From the NCBI GenBank assembly GCA_902769525.1, contig CACXPG010000005.1, positions 62,001 through 126,000 on the forward strand: a stretch of DNA of 64,000 nucleotides, written 5' to 3'. The notes under the pieces were generated by a model. The model was given only the letters and a program-made list of their open reading frames with translations, made no database searches and was not told the origin of the DNA. Shown in pieces: positions 44,547 to 52,610 of this stretch. Each line of letters starts with the position of its first letter. Within the stretch, counting starts at the first letter, position 1. The DNA comes from an uncultured Bacteroidia bacterium (lineage in GTDB: Bacteria; Bacteroidota; Bacteroidia; Bacteroidales; UBA932). The position numbers were made by a program, and so were the translations under genes.

Positions 44547-45920
44547 ATGGCAAAGGTCAAGAAAGCGTATTTCTGCAACAACTGCGGTTATGAGAGTCCG
44601 AAATGGCTGGGGCAGTGCCCTTCCTGCGGACAGTGGAACACTATGGTGGAGGAGGTTGTAAGCCGCTCCGATGGAGGCCCTTCCAAAAGTTATGCGGCTC
44701 CGGGAGTCAACGCCAAGCCCCAAAGGCTGGCTGAAATCGAGGCCGACGGAGGCGAGGAAAGGATTTCTTTCGGTTCTCTGGGTGAGCTGGACCGTGTCCT
44801 TGGCGGAGGTATGGTTAAAGGCTCCCTGGTTCTGATCGGGGGAGAGCCGGGCATCGGAAAATCCACCCTCAGCCTTCAGATTCCGCTTTCCAACCCAAGC
44901 CTCAAAACTCTCTATGTATCAGGCGAGGAGAGCGCCCGCCAGATAAAGATGAGGGCGGAAAGGCTGGGTGGTATCCACGACGGCTGCTACATTCTTCCTG
45001 AAACCTCCCTTGACAATATCTTAGACCAGGCAAAGGCCATAAAGCCTGAGCTGATGATCATAGATTCCATCCAGACCATCTTCTCCACAGCCGTGGAATC
45101 TTCTGCCGGAAGCGTTTCCCAGGTGAAGGAGTGCGCCGTTTCTCTTCTGAGGTTCGCCAAGGAGACCAACACTCCCGTCATAATCATCGGCCACATTACA
45201 AAGGACGGCACCATTGCCGGCCCTAAGGTTCTGGAGCATATCGTGGATGTTGTCCTCCAGTTCGAGGGAGACACCAGGCATTCCTTCCGCATCCTAAGAA
45301 GCATTAAAAACCGTTTCGGGGCATCAGCCGAACTGGCTGTGTACGAGATGACTGGAACAGGTCTCAGAGAAGTCCTCAACCCTAGCGAGATGTTCATCTC
45401 CACCCACGAGGAAACCCTCAGCGGCAGCGCCGTTGCCGCCATGCTGGACGGCACCCGTCCGTTCCTGATAGAGGTGCAGGCCCTTGTCTCAACCGCCGCC
45501 TACGGCACTCCTCAGAGATCTGCCACAGGCTTTGATGTCAGAAGGCTGAATATGCTTCTTGCCGTCCTGGAAAAGAGAGTCGGCTTCAAGATCGGGGCGA
45601 AGGACGTTTTCCTCAACATCGCCGGAGGCATCAAGGTCGCCGACCCTGCCTGTGACCTTGCCATCATTATGAGCATCCTTTCTTCCAACTTCGATGTTGC
45701 AGTAAGCCAGAAATACACCTTTGCGGCAGAAGTGGGCCTGAGCGGAGAAATCCGCCCTGTTTCCCAGATAGAAAGAAGAATCGCCGAGGCTGAAAAACTC
45801 GGCTTTGAGAGAATCTACATCTCTTCCTACAGCCAGAAAGAAGAAAAGCAGCACAAGAAGATCAAAGTCATCCGCGCCTCTTCAATCCCTCAAATCGTAA
45901 GAGATATCTTTCAGGAATAA
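44547..45920 (+). CDS. radA: DNA repair protein RadA
   Basis: RadA is a RecA-like helicase that aids branch migration in recombination. From ATG 44547 the 457-residue protein has the N-terminal C4 zinc finger (C10, C13, C24, C27), Walker A GGEPGIGKST (98-107), the RadA-specific KNRFG (254-258) and a C-terminal Lon-protease-like domain (ISTHEETLSGSAVAAMLDGTRPFLIEVQ onward). The open frame extends further upstream, but only through the beta-lactamase promoter region. Confidence 0.96.
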   Translation: MAKVKKAYFCNNCGYESPKWLGQCPSCGQWNTMVEEVVSRSDGGPSKSYAAPGVNAKPQRLAEIEADGGEERISFGSLGELDRVLGGGMVKGSLVLIGGEPGIGKSTLSLQIPLSNPSLKTLYVSGEESARQIKMRAERLGGIHDGCYILPETSLDNILDQAKAIKPELMIIDSIQTIFSTAVESSAGSVSQVKECAVSLLRFAKETNTPVIIIGHITKDGTIAGPKVLEHIVDVVLQFEGDTRHSFRILRSIKNRFGASAELAVYEMTGTGLREVLNPSEMFISTHEETLSGSAVAAMLDGTRPFLIEVQALVSTAAYGTPQRSATGFDVRRLNMLLAVLEKRVGFKIGAKDVFLNIAGGIKVADPACDLAIIMSILSSNFDVAVSQKYTFAAEVGLSGEIRPVSQIERRIAEAEKLGFERIYISSYSQKEEKQHKKIKVIRASSIPQIVRDIFQE

Positions 45921-45960
45921 AAGTTTACTAAATGTGAATCTTTTCAACTAAAGGTAGTTT

Positions 45961-46788
45961 ATGAAAAGGTATCTCCACATCTTTTCCCTTGTTCTGATCC
46001 TGGCATCATGTGCCAATTGCAAAGTCATGCATAATAAACCAAAAGAGCATTATTATGCAGACAGCATTAATGGCATATATGTTCCAAAAAATCTTACCGA
46101 CGCGGTTATTGTTTTGGACACTATGTTATCACCAGACGTTAAAGATTTCGTCCGGGATTCTCTCTCTGAAGATTCCTTTACAACAAGGAGCCATCGTACT
46201 CTGGGTTTATGGATTAGAAATAATTGGGGTTTGTGGGGAGACAGCCGGTTGAAAGCATATTTAAACTCTTTAGGAATCTCTCATCCCGACGACATGTCTG
46301 ATATTATTCTTACGTCTTGGTACAGACATCTTGTCGGACGCAAATGGGATGTTGAAAGTCAAGTGTCTCATTATCAGCAATACTGGAAAAAGGTTGTTCC
46401 TGACCGAAAGGCTCAAAAAGAGTATCTGAAAAAGAAAGGATTCCATAAAGGAGCAACCGTGTATTATGAATACATTTATGGTTTTTCTACTAAAGAAGAA
46501 GAGGGTTTGTATGACAAAGAAGGAAAATGTGCAGAAGGAAGAATAACAGAAATAAAACACGCGGAATACACTGCTCTTATCAAAGTGAAACTCATTAAAT
46601 GCTATAGTCCTTACGGTATCCTTATTTCTGATCAAGGTCTCAACGATTTGGAAGACGAGAGAGATTATAAATCCTTTAACCCAAATGATGAAAACCTTGT
46701 TTTCCTTAAAGAAGGAGAAGAGGCTTGGTTTAACGCATATACAATGACGTGGAGTTCAACTAAGCCAAAAGTCAATTGGAATAATTAG
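45961..46788 (+). CDS. DUF6794-like lipoprotein
   Basis: The 275-residue protein begins with a lipoprotein signal, MKRYLHIFSLVLILASC (C17). A block from about residue 40 reads YVPKNLTDAVIVLDTMLSP, LGLWIRNNWGLWGDSRL and ISHPDDMSDIILTSWYRHL, the pattern I associate with DUF6794. The rest, including a hydrophobic beta stretch (ALIKVKLIKCYSPYGI), is unassigned. It is AT-richer than radA and prmC, and overlaps the end of convergent prmC by 17 bases. Function unknown; possibly part of an acquired or rapidly evolving set. Confidence 0.7.
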   Translation: MKRYLHIFSLVLILASCANCKVMHNKPKEHYYADSINGIYVPKNLTDAVIVLDTMLSPDVKDFVRDSLSEDSFTTRSHRTLGLWIRNNWGLWGDSRLKAYLNSLGISHPDDMSDIILTSWYRHLVGRKWDVESQVSHYQQYWKKVVPDRKAQKEYLKKKGFHKGATVYYEYIYGFSTKEEEGLYDKEGKCAEGRITEIKHAEYTALIKVKLIKCYSPYGILISDQGLNDLEDERDYKSFNPNDENLVFLKEGEEAWFNAYTMTWSSTKPKVNWNN

Positions 46789-47740
46789 CTTTTGCAAAGC
46801 GGCGGCGGCCGGAAAGGTCTTCTAGGATGCTGATATTCTGGAAGCTTTTGGTTTTCAGCATCTGCTCAATTTCATCAGCGAACAGAGGATTGATTTCAAA
46901 GTAGAGAAGGCCGCCTGGAGAGAGGAGTTCTCTGGCCATCTCGGCGATTTTTTCGTAGAACAGTATGGGATTGCTGTCCGGAACAAAGAGGGCTTCCTTA
47001 GGCTCGAAGTCCAGCACGTTCTTGTGCATCTGCTCCTTTTCTTTCTCTGCGATGTAGGGAGGGTTGGAGACGATTACATCCAGTTTTCCGATGAAAGACT
47101 TGAGCATATTCAAATCTCCATTCAGGACATCATATTTCAGGAACAAGGGCCAGCGGCAGGAATACAGCAGTTTCTGGCTCCTGGCGTATTGAAGGGCTGT
47201 GTCTGAAATGTCGCAGCCATAGGTTTCAAGAGTAATGGTTTCCGAAAGCCTTTTATGGAGAGTCCAGGCGATGCATCCGCTGCCGGTGCACACGTCGAAG
47301 ATTTTGAACGGACGCAAAGTGTTCCCGACCTTTGAATTTTGAAGAGGTTGGGAACATTTTATGGGGGTTTTTGCTCCCGACCTCGCTAAATTTGAGAGGT
47401 TAGGAACACTGGAAGGAAAAATCCCAGATATGTCAGTACATACAAGATTGACAAGTTCTTCTGTCTCGGGTCTTGGAATGAGGACTCCGGGTCCGACCTT
47501 GAACTTTTCTCCGCAGAAATACTCAAAGCCGGCAATGTATTGGATTGGCTCTCCAGATTCAAGGCGGGACATTACTGTTTCTGGGTTTTCTATCTCTGTT
47601 TCCGGATAAGTGATCTGCCTTGTGCGGGAGATGTTGAAAATGTCTTCGAGAGCTCTGGATGCAAGAGAGGCCGCTTCCTCTTTGCCGTAGAGCGGAAGCA
47701 GCCTTCTTTTGCAATCATCTATGAACTCTCTGACTGTCAT
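46772..47740 (-). CDS. prmC: Peptide chain release factor N5-glutamine methyltransferase with in-frame palindromic insert
   Basis: PrmC (HemK) methylates the GGQ glutamine of release factors. From ATG 47740 (322 residues) it has PIQYIAGFEYF, IPRPETEELV, motif I FDVCTGSGCIAW, and the catalytic VSNPPYIAEKE. An extra segment (residues 112-140) sits between the N-terminal domain and the methyltransferase core and is encoded by two tandem 35-nt palindromes, so the protein is about 40 residues longer than usual. The start overlaps the tnaA stop as ATGA; an earlier ATG inside tnaA is rejected. Confidence 0.9.
   Translation of the reverse strand: MTVREFIDDCKRRLLPLYGKEEAASLASRALEDIFNISRTRQITYPETEIENPETVMSRLESGEPIQYIAGFEYFCGEKFKVGPGVLIPRPETEELVNLVCTDISGIFPSSVPNLSNLARSGAKTPIKCSQPLQNSKVGNTLRPFKIFDVCTGSGCIAWTLHKRLSETITLETYGCDISDTALQYARSQKLLYSCRWPLFLKYDVLNGDLNMLKSFIGKLDVIVSNPPYIAEKEKEQMHKNVLDFEPKEALFVPDSNPILFYEKIAEMARELLSPGGLLYFEINPLFADEIEQMLKTKSFQNISILEDLSGRRRFAKANYSN
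47321..47355. repeat. Palindromic element, copy 1, inside prmC
   Basis: GTTCCCGACC at the left end can pair with GGTTGGGAAC at the right end (one G-T pair), with a 15-base AT-rich loop. It is translated as the second half of the PrmC insert. The outer ten bases at each side match copy 2 closely while the centre differs. Confidence 0.75.
47373..47407. repeat. Palindromic element, copy 2, inside prmC
   Basis: The second 35-base unit starts 52 bases after the first, begins GCTCCCGACC and ends GGTTAGGAAC. About 24 of 35 positions match copy 1, almost all in the arms. It is translated in frame as the first half of the PrmC insert (VPNLSNLARSG). Confidence 0.75.
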
Positions 47741-49113
47741 CCAAGTCTCTTGAGCTGGACGGTGAAGTGACGCATCAGAGGAGCCTCCCATTCGATGGCA
47801 ACACCTCTTGTGATGGTCTTGCGCCTGTCGTAAACGTTCTTCAGGGCGGCGGCAATCACCTTCATGTGGTTGTCGGTGTAAACCCTTCTCGGAATGGCCA
47901 TTCGGAGAAGGTCCAGGCCGCCAAAACGGTTCTGCCTGGTTACGGGGTCACGGTCTGCAAGCATGTAGCCGATTTCGCAGGCGCGGATGCCGGCCTCAAG
48001 GTAAAGCTCACAGGTAAGTGTCTGGGCAGGGAATTCCTCCTTAGGAACATCGGTGAGCACCTTGTCAGCATCCACGAAGATGGCGTGTCCGCCGGCAGGT
48101 CTCTGATAAGGAATGCCGTACTCGTCGAGCAGGCTTGCAAGATACTGGACCTGATGGATACGGGTATGCAGCATGTCGAACTCGGTGTTCTCGTCAAGAC
48201 CCTGGGCCAGGGCGTTGAGGTCCCTGCCGTTCATTCCGCCGTAGGTAACATAGCCTTCGAAAGGAATGCAGAAGAGCTTTGCTCCCTCGTACCATTCCTT
48301 TTTCCTTGTGCCGATGAAGCCTCCCATATTCACCACGCCGTCTTTCTTGGCGCTCATTGTCATGGCATCTGCATCTGTGTACATCTCAAGGGCGATTTCC
48401 TTTATGGTCTTGTCTGCATAGCCTTCCTCCCTTGTCTTGATGAAGTATGCGTTCTCGGCAAAGCGGGCGGAGTCCATCACTACAGGCACGCCGTACTTGT
48501 GGCACAGCGCGCAGGTCTCCTTGATATTCTTCATCGATACAGGCTGTCCGCCAACGGTGTTGTTGGTGACGGTGAGTACCATGAAAGGCACGTTGCCCTT
48601 GTTCTCGACGAGCACTTTCTCAAGCTTTTCCAGAGAAACGTTTCCCTTGAAAGGAACCTCTTTCTGGGTGTCCTTGGCATCGTCTGTGGTCACGTCGATG
48701 GCCTTGGCGTGGCGGCTCTCGATATGACCTTTGGTGGTGTCGAAATGAGCGTTGCCCGGGATTACGTTGCCCTCTTTTACCAGATAGGAGAAAAGAACGT
48801 TCTCGGCGGCCCTTCCCTGGTGAGTAGGGATGAAATACGGCATGCCGAAAATCTTCTTTGCCATAGCCTCGAACTTGTAGAACGAGGTGGCTCCGGCATA
48901 GCTCTCGTCGCCGAGCATGAGCTCAGACCACTGGCGGTCGCTCATGGCGCCTGTTCCGCTGTCGGTCAGAAGGTCTATGTAAACCTGTTCTGCCTTTAAC
49001 TGAAATACATTGTAATGAGCCTCGGCCAGCCACTTTTTCCTCTCCTCGAGAGTAGAGCGGCGGAGGGGCTCAACCATTTTTATTTTCCACGATTCTGCAA
49101 AAGGTAGTTCCAT
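47737..49113 (-). CDS. tnaA: Tryptophanase (beta-eliminating lyase)
   Basis: The PLP enzyme converts tryptophan to indole, pyruvate and ammonia. The 458-residue protein starts MELPFAESWKIKMVEP, as Bacteroides tryptophanases do. It has DSGTGAMSDRQW, IPTHQGRAAENVLF, TNNTVGGQPVSMKN, the PLP lysine in MTMSAKKDGVVN and GRDLNALAQGL. The related tyrosine phenol-lyase is similar, so specificity rests on overall resemblance. It lies 23 bases after ddl, leaving no room for a tnaC-type leader peptide. Confidence 0.9.
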   Translation of the reverse strand: MELPFAESWKIKMVEPLRRSTLEERKKWLAEAHYNVFQLKAEQVYIDLLTDSGTGAMSDRQWSELMLGDESYAGATSFYKFEAMAKKIFGMPYFIPTHQGRAAENVLFSYLVKEGNVIPGNAHFDTTKGHIESRHAKAIDVTTDDAKDTQKEVPFKGNVSLEKLEKVLVENKGNVPFMVLTVTNNTVGGQPVSMKNIKETCALCHKYGVPVVMDSARFAENAYFIKTREEGYADKTIKEIALEMYTDADAMTMSAKKDGVVNMGGFIGTRKKEWYEGAKLFCIPFEGYVTYGGMNGRDLNALAQGLDENTEFDMLHTRIHQVQYLASLLDEYGIPYQRPAGGHAIFVDADKVLTDVPKEEFPAQTLTCELYLEAGIRACEIGYMLADRDPVTRQNRFGGLDLLRMAIPRRVYTDNHMKVIAAALKNVYDRRKTITRGVAIEWEAPLMRHFTVQLKRLG

Positions 49114-49136
49114 ATATTTTGATTCGTTAGTGTTTT

Positions 49137-50147
49137 CTATCTCGGAACGAAGGCCTCTTCTATCAGGCTGGATATGAAGTCCTTGATGTCTATTCCGGCA
49201 GTCCTGAGCATCTTTGGCACGAGGCTCATCTCGGTCATTCCCGGAACGGTGTTGGTCTCAAGGAAGTAGATGTCTTGTTTTTCCGTCACGATGTAGTCCA
49301 TCCTGACTATGCCACGGCATCCCATATAGGAATAGATCTGCTCCGTGAGGTTCTGGATTTTTGCGCTCAGGACCGGGCTGATTGGAGCGGGGCAGATTTC
49401 TTCGCTCTCTCCAAGGTATTTGGCTTCGTAGTCGAAGAATTCCCTCTTGGTTACTATCTCCGTTACAGGCAGGGCGGTTATCTTGCCATGGAACATGAAA
49501 ACTCCGCAGGTCATCTCCCTGCCGCTTACAGCAGCCTCTGCCAGTATGGTGCCGCACTCGGCGAAGGCCTTGTCGATAGCCGCCTGAAGATCGTCTTCTG
49601 TCTTGACCTTGGTCACTCCGAAGCTGCTGCCGCCTACGGTAGGCTTTACGAACATCGGAAGCCCAACCTGACGGACAATCTCCCGGAGAGAGTAAGGCCT
49701 GTTCTTGCTGATGAAAATGTCGTCCGCCATCTTCACTCCGGCAAAGTCCAGGAACCTCTTGCAGGAATGCTTGTCAAAGGTAATCGCGGAGACAAAGGAA
49801 GAACAGGAAGTGAAAGGCACTTTCTGCATTTCCAGATAGCCCTGCAGAAGGCCGTTTTCTCCCGGAGTTCCGTGAATCATGATCAGTGCGGCTTCCGGCC
49901 TTTCCTTCTTTTCCCCGGCCTTGAACGAGAAGTCGTTCTTGTCTATGGTGACGGCTCCCTGGTGTGCGAGCACCTTTTCAATAGTCAGGTTATCAGGAGA
50001 AAGCACAAACCATTCGGTCCCCTCTATGAAGACCAGGTAAGGGTTGTATTTCTGGCGGTCTATGTTAGACAAAGTGTTGAGCGCAGAATGGATACTCACC
50101 TCTCTTTCAGATGAGTCTCCTCCGCAAAAGACGACTATTGTTCTCAT
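49137..50147 (-). CDS. ddl: D-alanine--D-alanine ligase
   Basis: Ddl joins two D-alanines for peptidoglycan precursor synthesis. The 336-residue ATP-grasp protein shows VFCGGDSSEREVSIHSA, IMIHGTPGENGLLQGYLE, LPMFVKPTVGGSSFGVTKV, AEAAVSGREMTCGVF and the metal-binding FLETNTVPGMTEMSLVP. It begins one base after the class A PBP gene ends on the same strand, forming a cell-wall pair. Confidence 0.95.
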   Translation of the reverse strand: MRTIVVFCGGDSSEREVSIHSALNTLSNIDRQKYNPYLVFIEGTEWFVLSPDNLTIEKVLAHQGAVTIDKNDFSFKAGEKKERPEAALIMIHGTPGENGLLQGYLEMQKVPFTSCSSFVSAITFDKHSCKRFLDFAGVKMADDIFISKNRPYSLREIVRQVGLPMFVKPTVGGSSFGVTKVKTEDDLQAAIDKAFAECGTILAEAAVSGREMTCGVFMFHGKITALPVTEIVTKREFFDYEAKYLGESEEICPAPISPVLSAKIQNLTEQIYSYMGCRGIVRMDYIVTEKQDIYFLETNTVPGMTEMSLVPKMLRTAGIDIKDFISSLIEEAFVPR

Positions 50148-50148
50148 T

Positions 50149-52470
50149 CTAGTTTTCCTCTATGAAGTTGTCCGCGTCCTCAGGATATTCCTCTGTGGCA
50201 GCTGAAGAAATGCAGTTCAGGCTGTAGCCTGTAGGCATAGTGAATTTGTCTGTAATGGATATTGGAATTGAAGGATCGTCCAGCACTTTCTTCATGAAAA
50301 TGGCCCAGATAGGAAGGGCTACGGAAGCGCCCTGTCCCTGGCCGGTCCAGCGGAAGTGAACCTGGCGGTCTTCAGCGCCAACCCAGACGCCTACCGTAAT
50401 CCTCGGCGCATAGCCTATGAACCATCCGTCGGAGTTGTCGTTTGTGGTTCCGGTCTTGCCGGCAAACTCTCCTCCAGTGATGTATCTTCTGGCTCTGGAT
50501 CCTGTTCCTCCATCCACAACGCCCCTCATCATCTGAACCATGGTGTAAGCCGTGTTCTCGCCAATGGCTTCTCTCTTCCTGGATGCGAAGTTGGTGAGCA
50601 CCCTGCCATTCTTGTCTTCAATCCTGATAACATATACCGGCTCCACGAACACTCCCTTGCTAGGGAATGTGTTGTAGGCGCTTACCATCTGGTATACAGG
50701 AATATCAGCAGAACCCACACAAAGAGAGTGCACTGGCTCCAGATGGCATTTGATGCCCATGTTGTGGGCCATTCTCACCACGGCCTCAGGGCCGAACTGT
50801 TTCATGAGAAAAGCTGAAACGTTGTTGTTGGACATCATAAGGCCCCATCGCAGAGTAACGGTGGCGCCATTGCCGCCTCCCTTAGGAGTCCAGACGGTGT
50901 TGCCGATGACAAAAGACTGAGGTTGGTTAACAGTAACATCGCAAGGTGTGAATCCCTCCTGCATGGCCAGGGTGTAGAGGAATGGCTTGAAGGTAGATCC
51001 CACCTGCCTCTGGCCCTGCATTACCTGGTCGTACTTGAAGTAATTGTAGTTTGCTCCGCCCACGTATGCCCTCACGTATCCGGTTTCAGGCTCGATTGCC
51101 ATAAGGCCTGTCCTGAGGAAAGACTTGAAGTACTTGATGGAATCGTTAGGAGTCATGGTGGTGTCTATGTATCCCTTTGGATTCCAGGAGAACACTCTCA
51201 TCTTGGTCTTCTTGTCGAAGCTGGCCTCAATCTCGGATTCGCTGTAGCCGGCCTCCTTCATGTTCTTGTAGCGGTCAGACCAGCGGCGGGCTCTTTTCAT
51301 CAGCGATTCTATGACGTCGGCCGGAGTGTTGTCCGCAAACGGATAGTTCTTGCGGTACTTGAGGTCTTCGTTGAACTGCGGCTGAAGATATTTCAAATGC
51401 TCCACGGCGGCCTGCTCGGCATACCTCTGCATCTTTCCGTTGAGAGGGGTGTAAATCTTCAGTCCGTCCTTCTCCAGCTCGTACTTGCTTCCGTCCGGCT
51501 TGAAATTCTTGTTGAGCCAGCCGTACAGCGGATTTTCCTTCCACTGGGCGGAATCCTGACTGTACTGTTCCATATCAGAATACTTGGACCTTTCCGGCTT
51601 CTTGGCACTCATCAATCTCTTGAGCATATCCCTGAAATAAGGGGCCTGGCCGTTGGAAACGTCCACGTCTCCCTTGGAAGCCAGAACAATAGGAAGCTTC
51701 ACTATGGAGTCGTACTGAGCATCTGTCAGGTAGCCGTACTTGTTCATCTGCTTGAGAACGTGGTTTCTTCTCTGCAGAGAAAGTTCAGGATTGCGAACCG
51801 GGTTGTACTTGGTTGGCTTGTTTACCATTCCAACAAGCAATGCGGCCTCTTCAACGTTGAGGTCCTTTGGAAGCTTGCCGAAGAAAGTAGATGAAGCGCT
51901 CTTGATTCCGTAGGCGTTCCTTCCGAAGAATACCGCATCCAGATACATGCTCATTATCTCTTCCTTGGTATAGCTTCTCTCAAGCTTGATAGCCGTGATC
52001 CATTCCTTGAACTTGGTGGTTATGAGCTTGAGTTTTCCCTGACCCTCCCCTCTCGGGAAAAGGCTCTTGGCCAGCTGCTGGCTAAGGGTGGATCCTCCGC
52101 CGCCGCTGGTCCGGTTTCCCATCACAAGACTCTTGACGGCAACCCTGACAAGGCTCTTTCCGTCTATTCCGCTATGGTCGTAGAACCTGGCATCTTCTGT
52201 TGCCACCAGAGCGTCTTTCAGATTCTGGGACAGTTCCTCGTAATTGGAATACGACCTGTTCTCAATGTGATAGGTATTCAGAAGGGTGCCGTCCTCAGCG
52301 ATGATCTGGGTGGCAAGATTGCTCTGCGGGTCTTCAAGCTCCTCGAAAGATGGAATATCGGCGAATATCCACACGAAGAGCAAGGCCAGAAGGATGAGGA
52401 TAATTGGGCTGAACACTATTATCCACAGCCATTTTATAAAACGTTTCCGGTTCTTTATCTTAAAACTCAT
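50149..52470 (-). CDS. Class A penicillin-binding protein (PBP1A type)
   Basis: This bifunctional glycosyltransferase/transpeptidase polymerises and cross-links peptidoglycan. From ATG 52470 (773 residues) it has a short basic N-terminus, one membrane helix (about 15-37) and a GT51 domain with EDARFYDHSGID, STLSQQLAKSLFPRG and GRNAYGIKSASSTFFGK. The transpeptidase has the nucleophile STFKPFLY (SxxK), SNNNVSAF and AGKTGTTNDNSDGWFIGYAP. The longer frame to 52584 would put 38 unrelated residues ahead and crosses the promoter box, so it is rejected. Confidence 0.95.
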   Translation of the reverse strand: MSFKIKNRKRFIKWLWIIVFSPIILILLALLFVWIFADIPSFEELEDPQSNLATQIIAEDGTLLNTYHIENRSYSNYEELSQNLKDALVATEDARFYDHSGIDGKSLVRVAVKSLVMGNRTSGGGGSTLSQQLAKSLFPRGEGQGKLKLITTKFKEWITAIKLERSYTKEEIMSMYLDAVFFGRNAYGIKSASSTFFGKLPKDLNVEEAALLVGMVNKPTKYNPVRNPELSLQRRNHVLKQMNKYGYLTDAQYDSIVKLPIVLASKGDVDVSNGQAPYFRDMLKRLMSAKKPERSKYSDMEQYSQDSAQWKENPLYGWLNKNFKPDGSKYELEKDGLKIYTPLNGKMQRYAEQAAVEHLKYLQPQFNEDLKYRKNYPFADNTPADVIESLMKRARRWSDRYKNMKEAGYSESEIEASFDKKTKMRVFSWNPKGYIDTTMTPNDSIKYFKSFLRTGLMAIEPETGYVRAYVGGANYNYFKYDQVMQGQRQVGSTFKPFLYTLAMQEGFTPCDVTVNQPQSFVIGNTVWTPKGGGNGATVTLRWGLMMSNNNVSAFLMKQFGPEAVVRMAHNMGIKCHLEPVHSLCVGSADIPVYQMVSAYNTFPSKGVFVEPVYVIRIEDKNGRVLTNFASRKREAIGENTAYTMVQMMRGVVDGGTGSRARRYITGGEFAGKTGTTNDNSDGWFIGYAPRITVGVWVGAEDRQVHFRWTGQGQGASVALPIWAIFMKKVLDDPSIPISITDKFTMPTGYSLNCISSAATEEYPEDADNFIEEN

Positions 52471-52530
52471 ACTCTTTTTCTTCTTGTATTTGCCCAAAGG
52501 GCAAGGGTTCCAAAAAATTTGTTCAATCAA

Positions 52531-52538
52531 CAAAAATA
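52531..52538 (-). promoter_or_regulatory. Candidate -7 box TATTTTTG for the PBP1A-ddl-tnaA-prmC unit
   Basis: CAAAAATA on the plus strand reads TATTTTTG on the minus strand, 60 bases before ATG 52470. No -33 TTTG at the right spacing. Confidence 0.4.
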
Positions 52539-52548
52539 CAAATAAAAA

Positions 52549-52581
52549 TTTGGAATAAATAGGAGTTAATGATTTACTTTG
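52549..52581 (+). promoter_or_regulatory. Candidate topA promoter
   Basis: TTTG at 52549-52552 and TTACTTTG at 52574-52581 are separated by 21 bases, the Bacteroidota -33/-7 spacing. The -7 box has one mismatch to TAnnTTTG. The ATG follows 29 bases later. Confidence 0.5.
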
Positions 52582-52610
52582 CACCGCTATAAAAACAAAC
52601 GAGGGGATTT

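Noticed and set aside
47767-48999. A 410-codon open frame antisense to tnaA
   Set aside because: It mirrors the codon bias of tnaA on the other strand and shows no family likeness.
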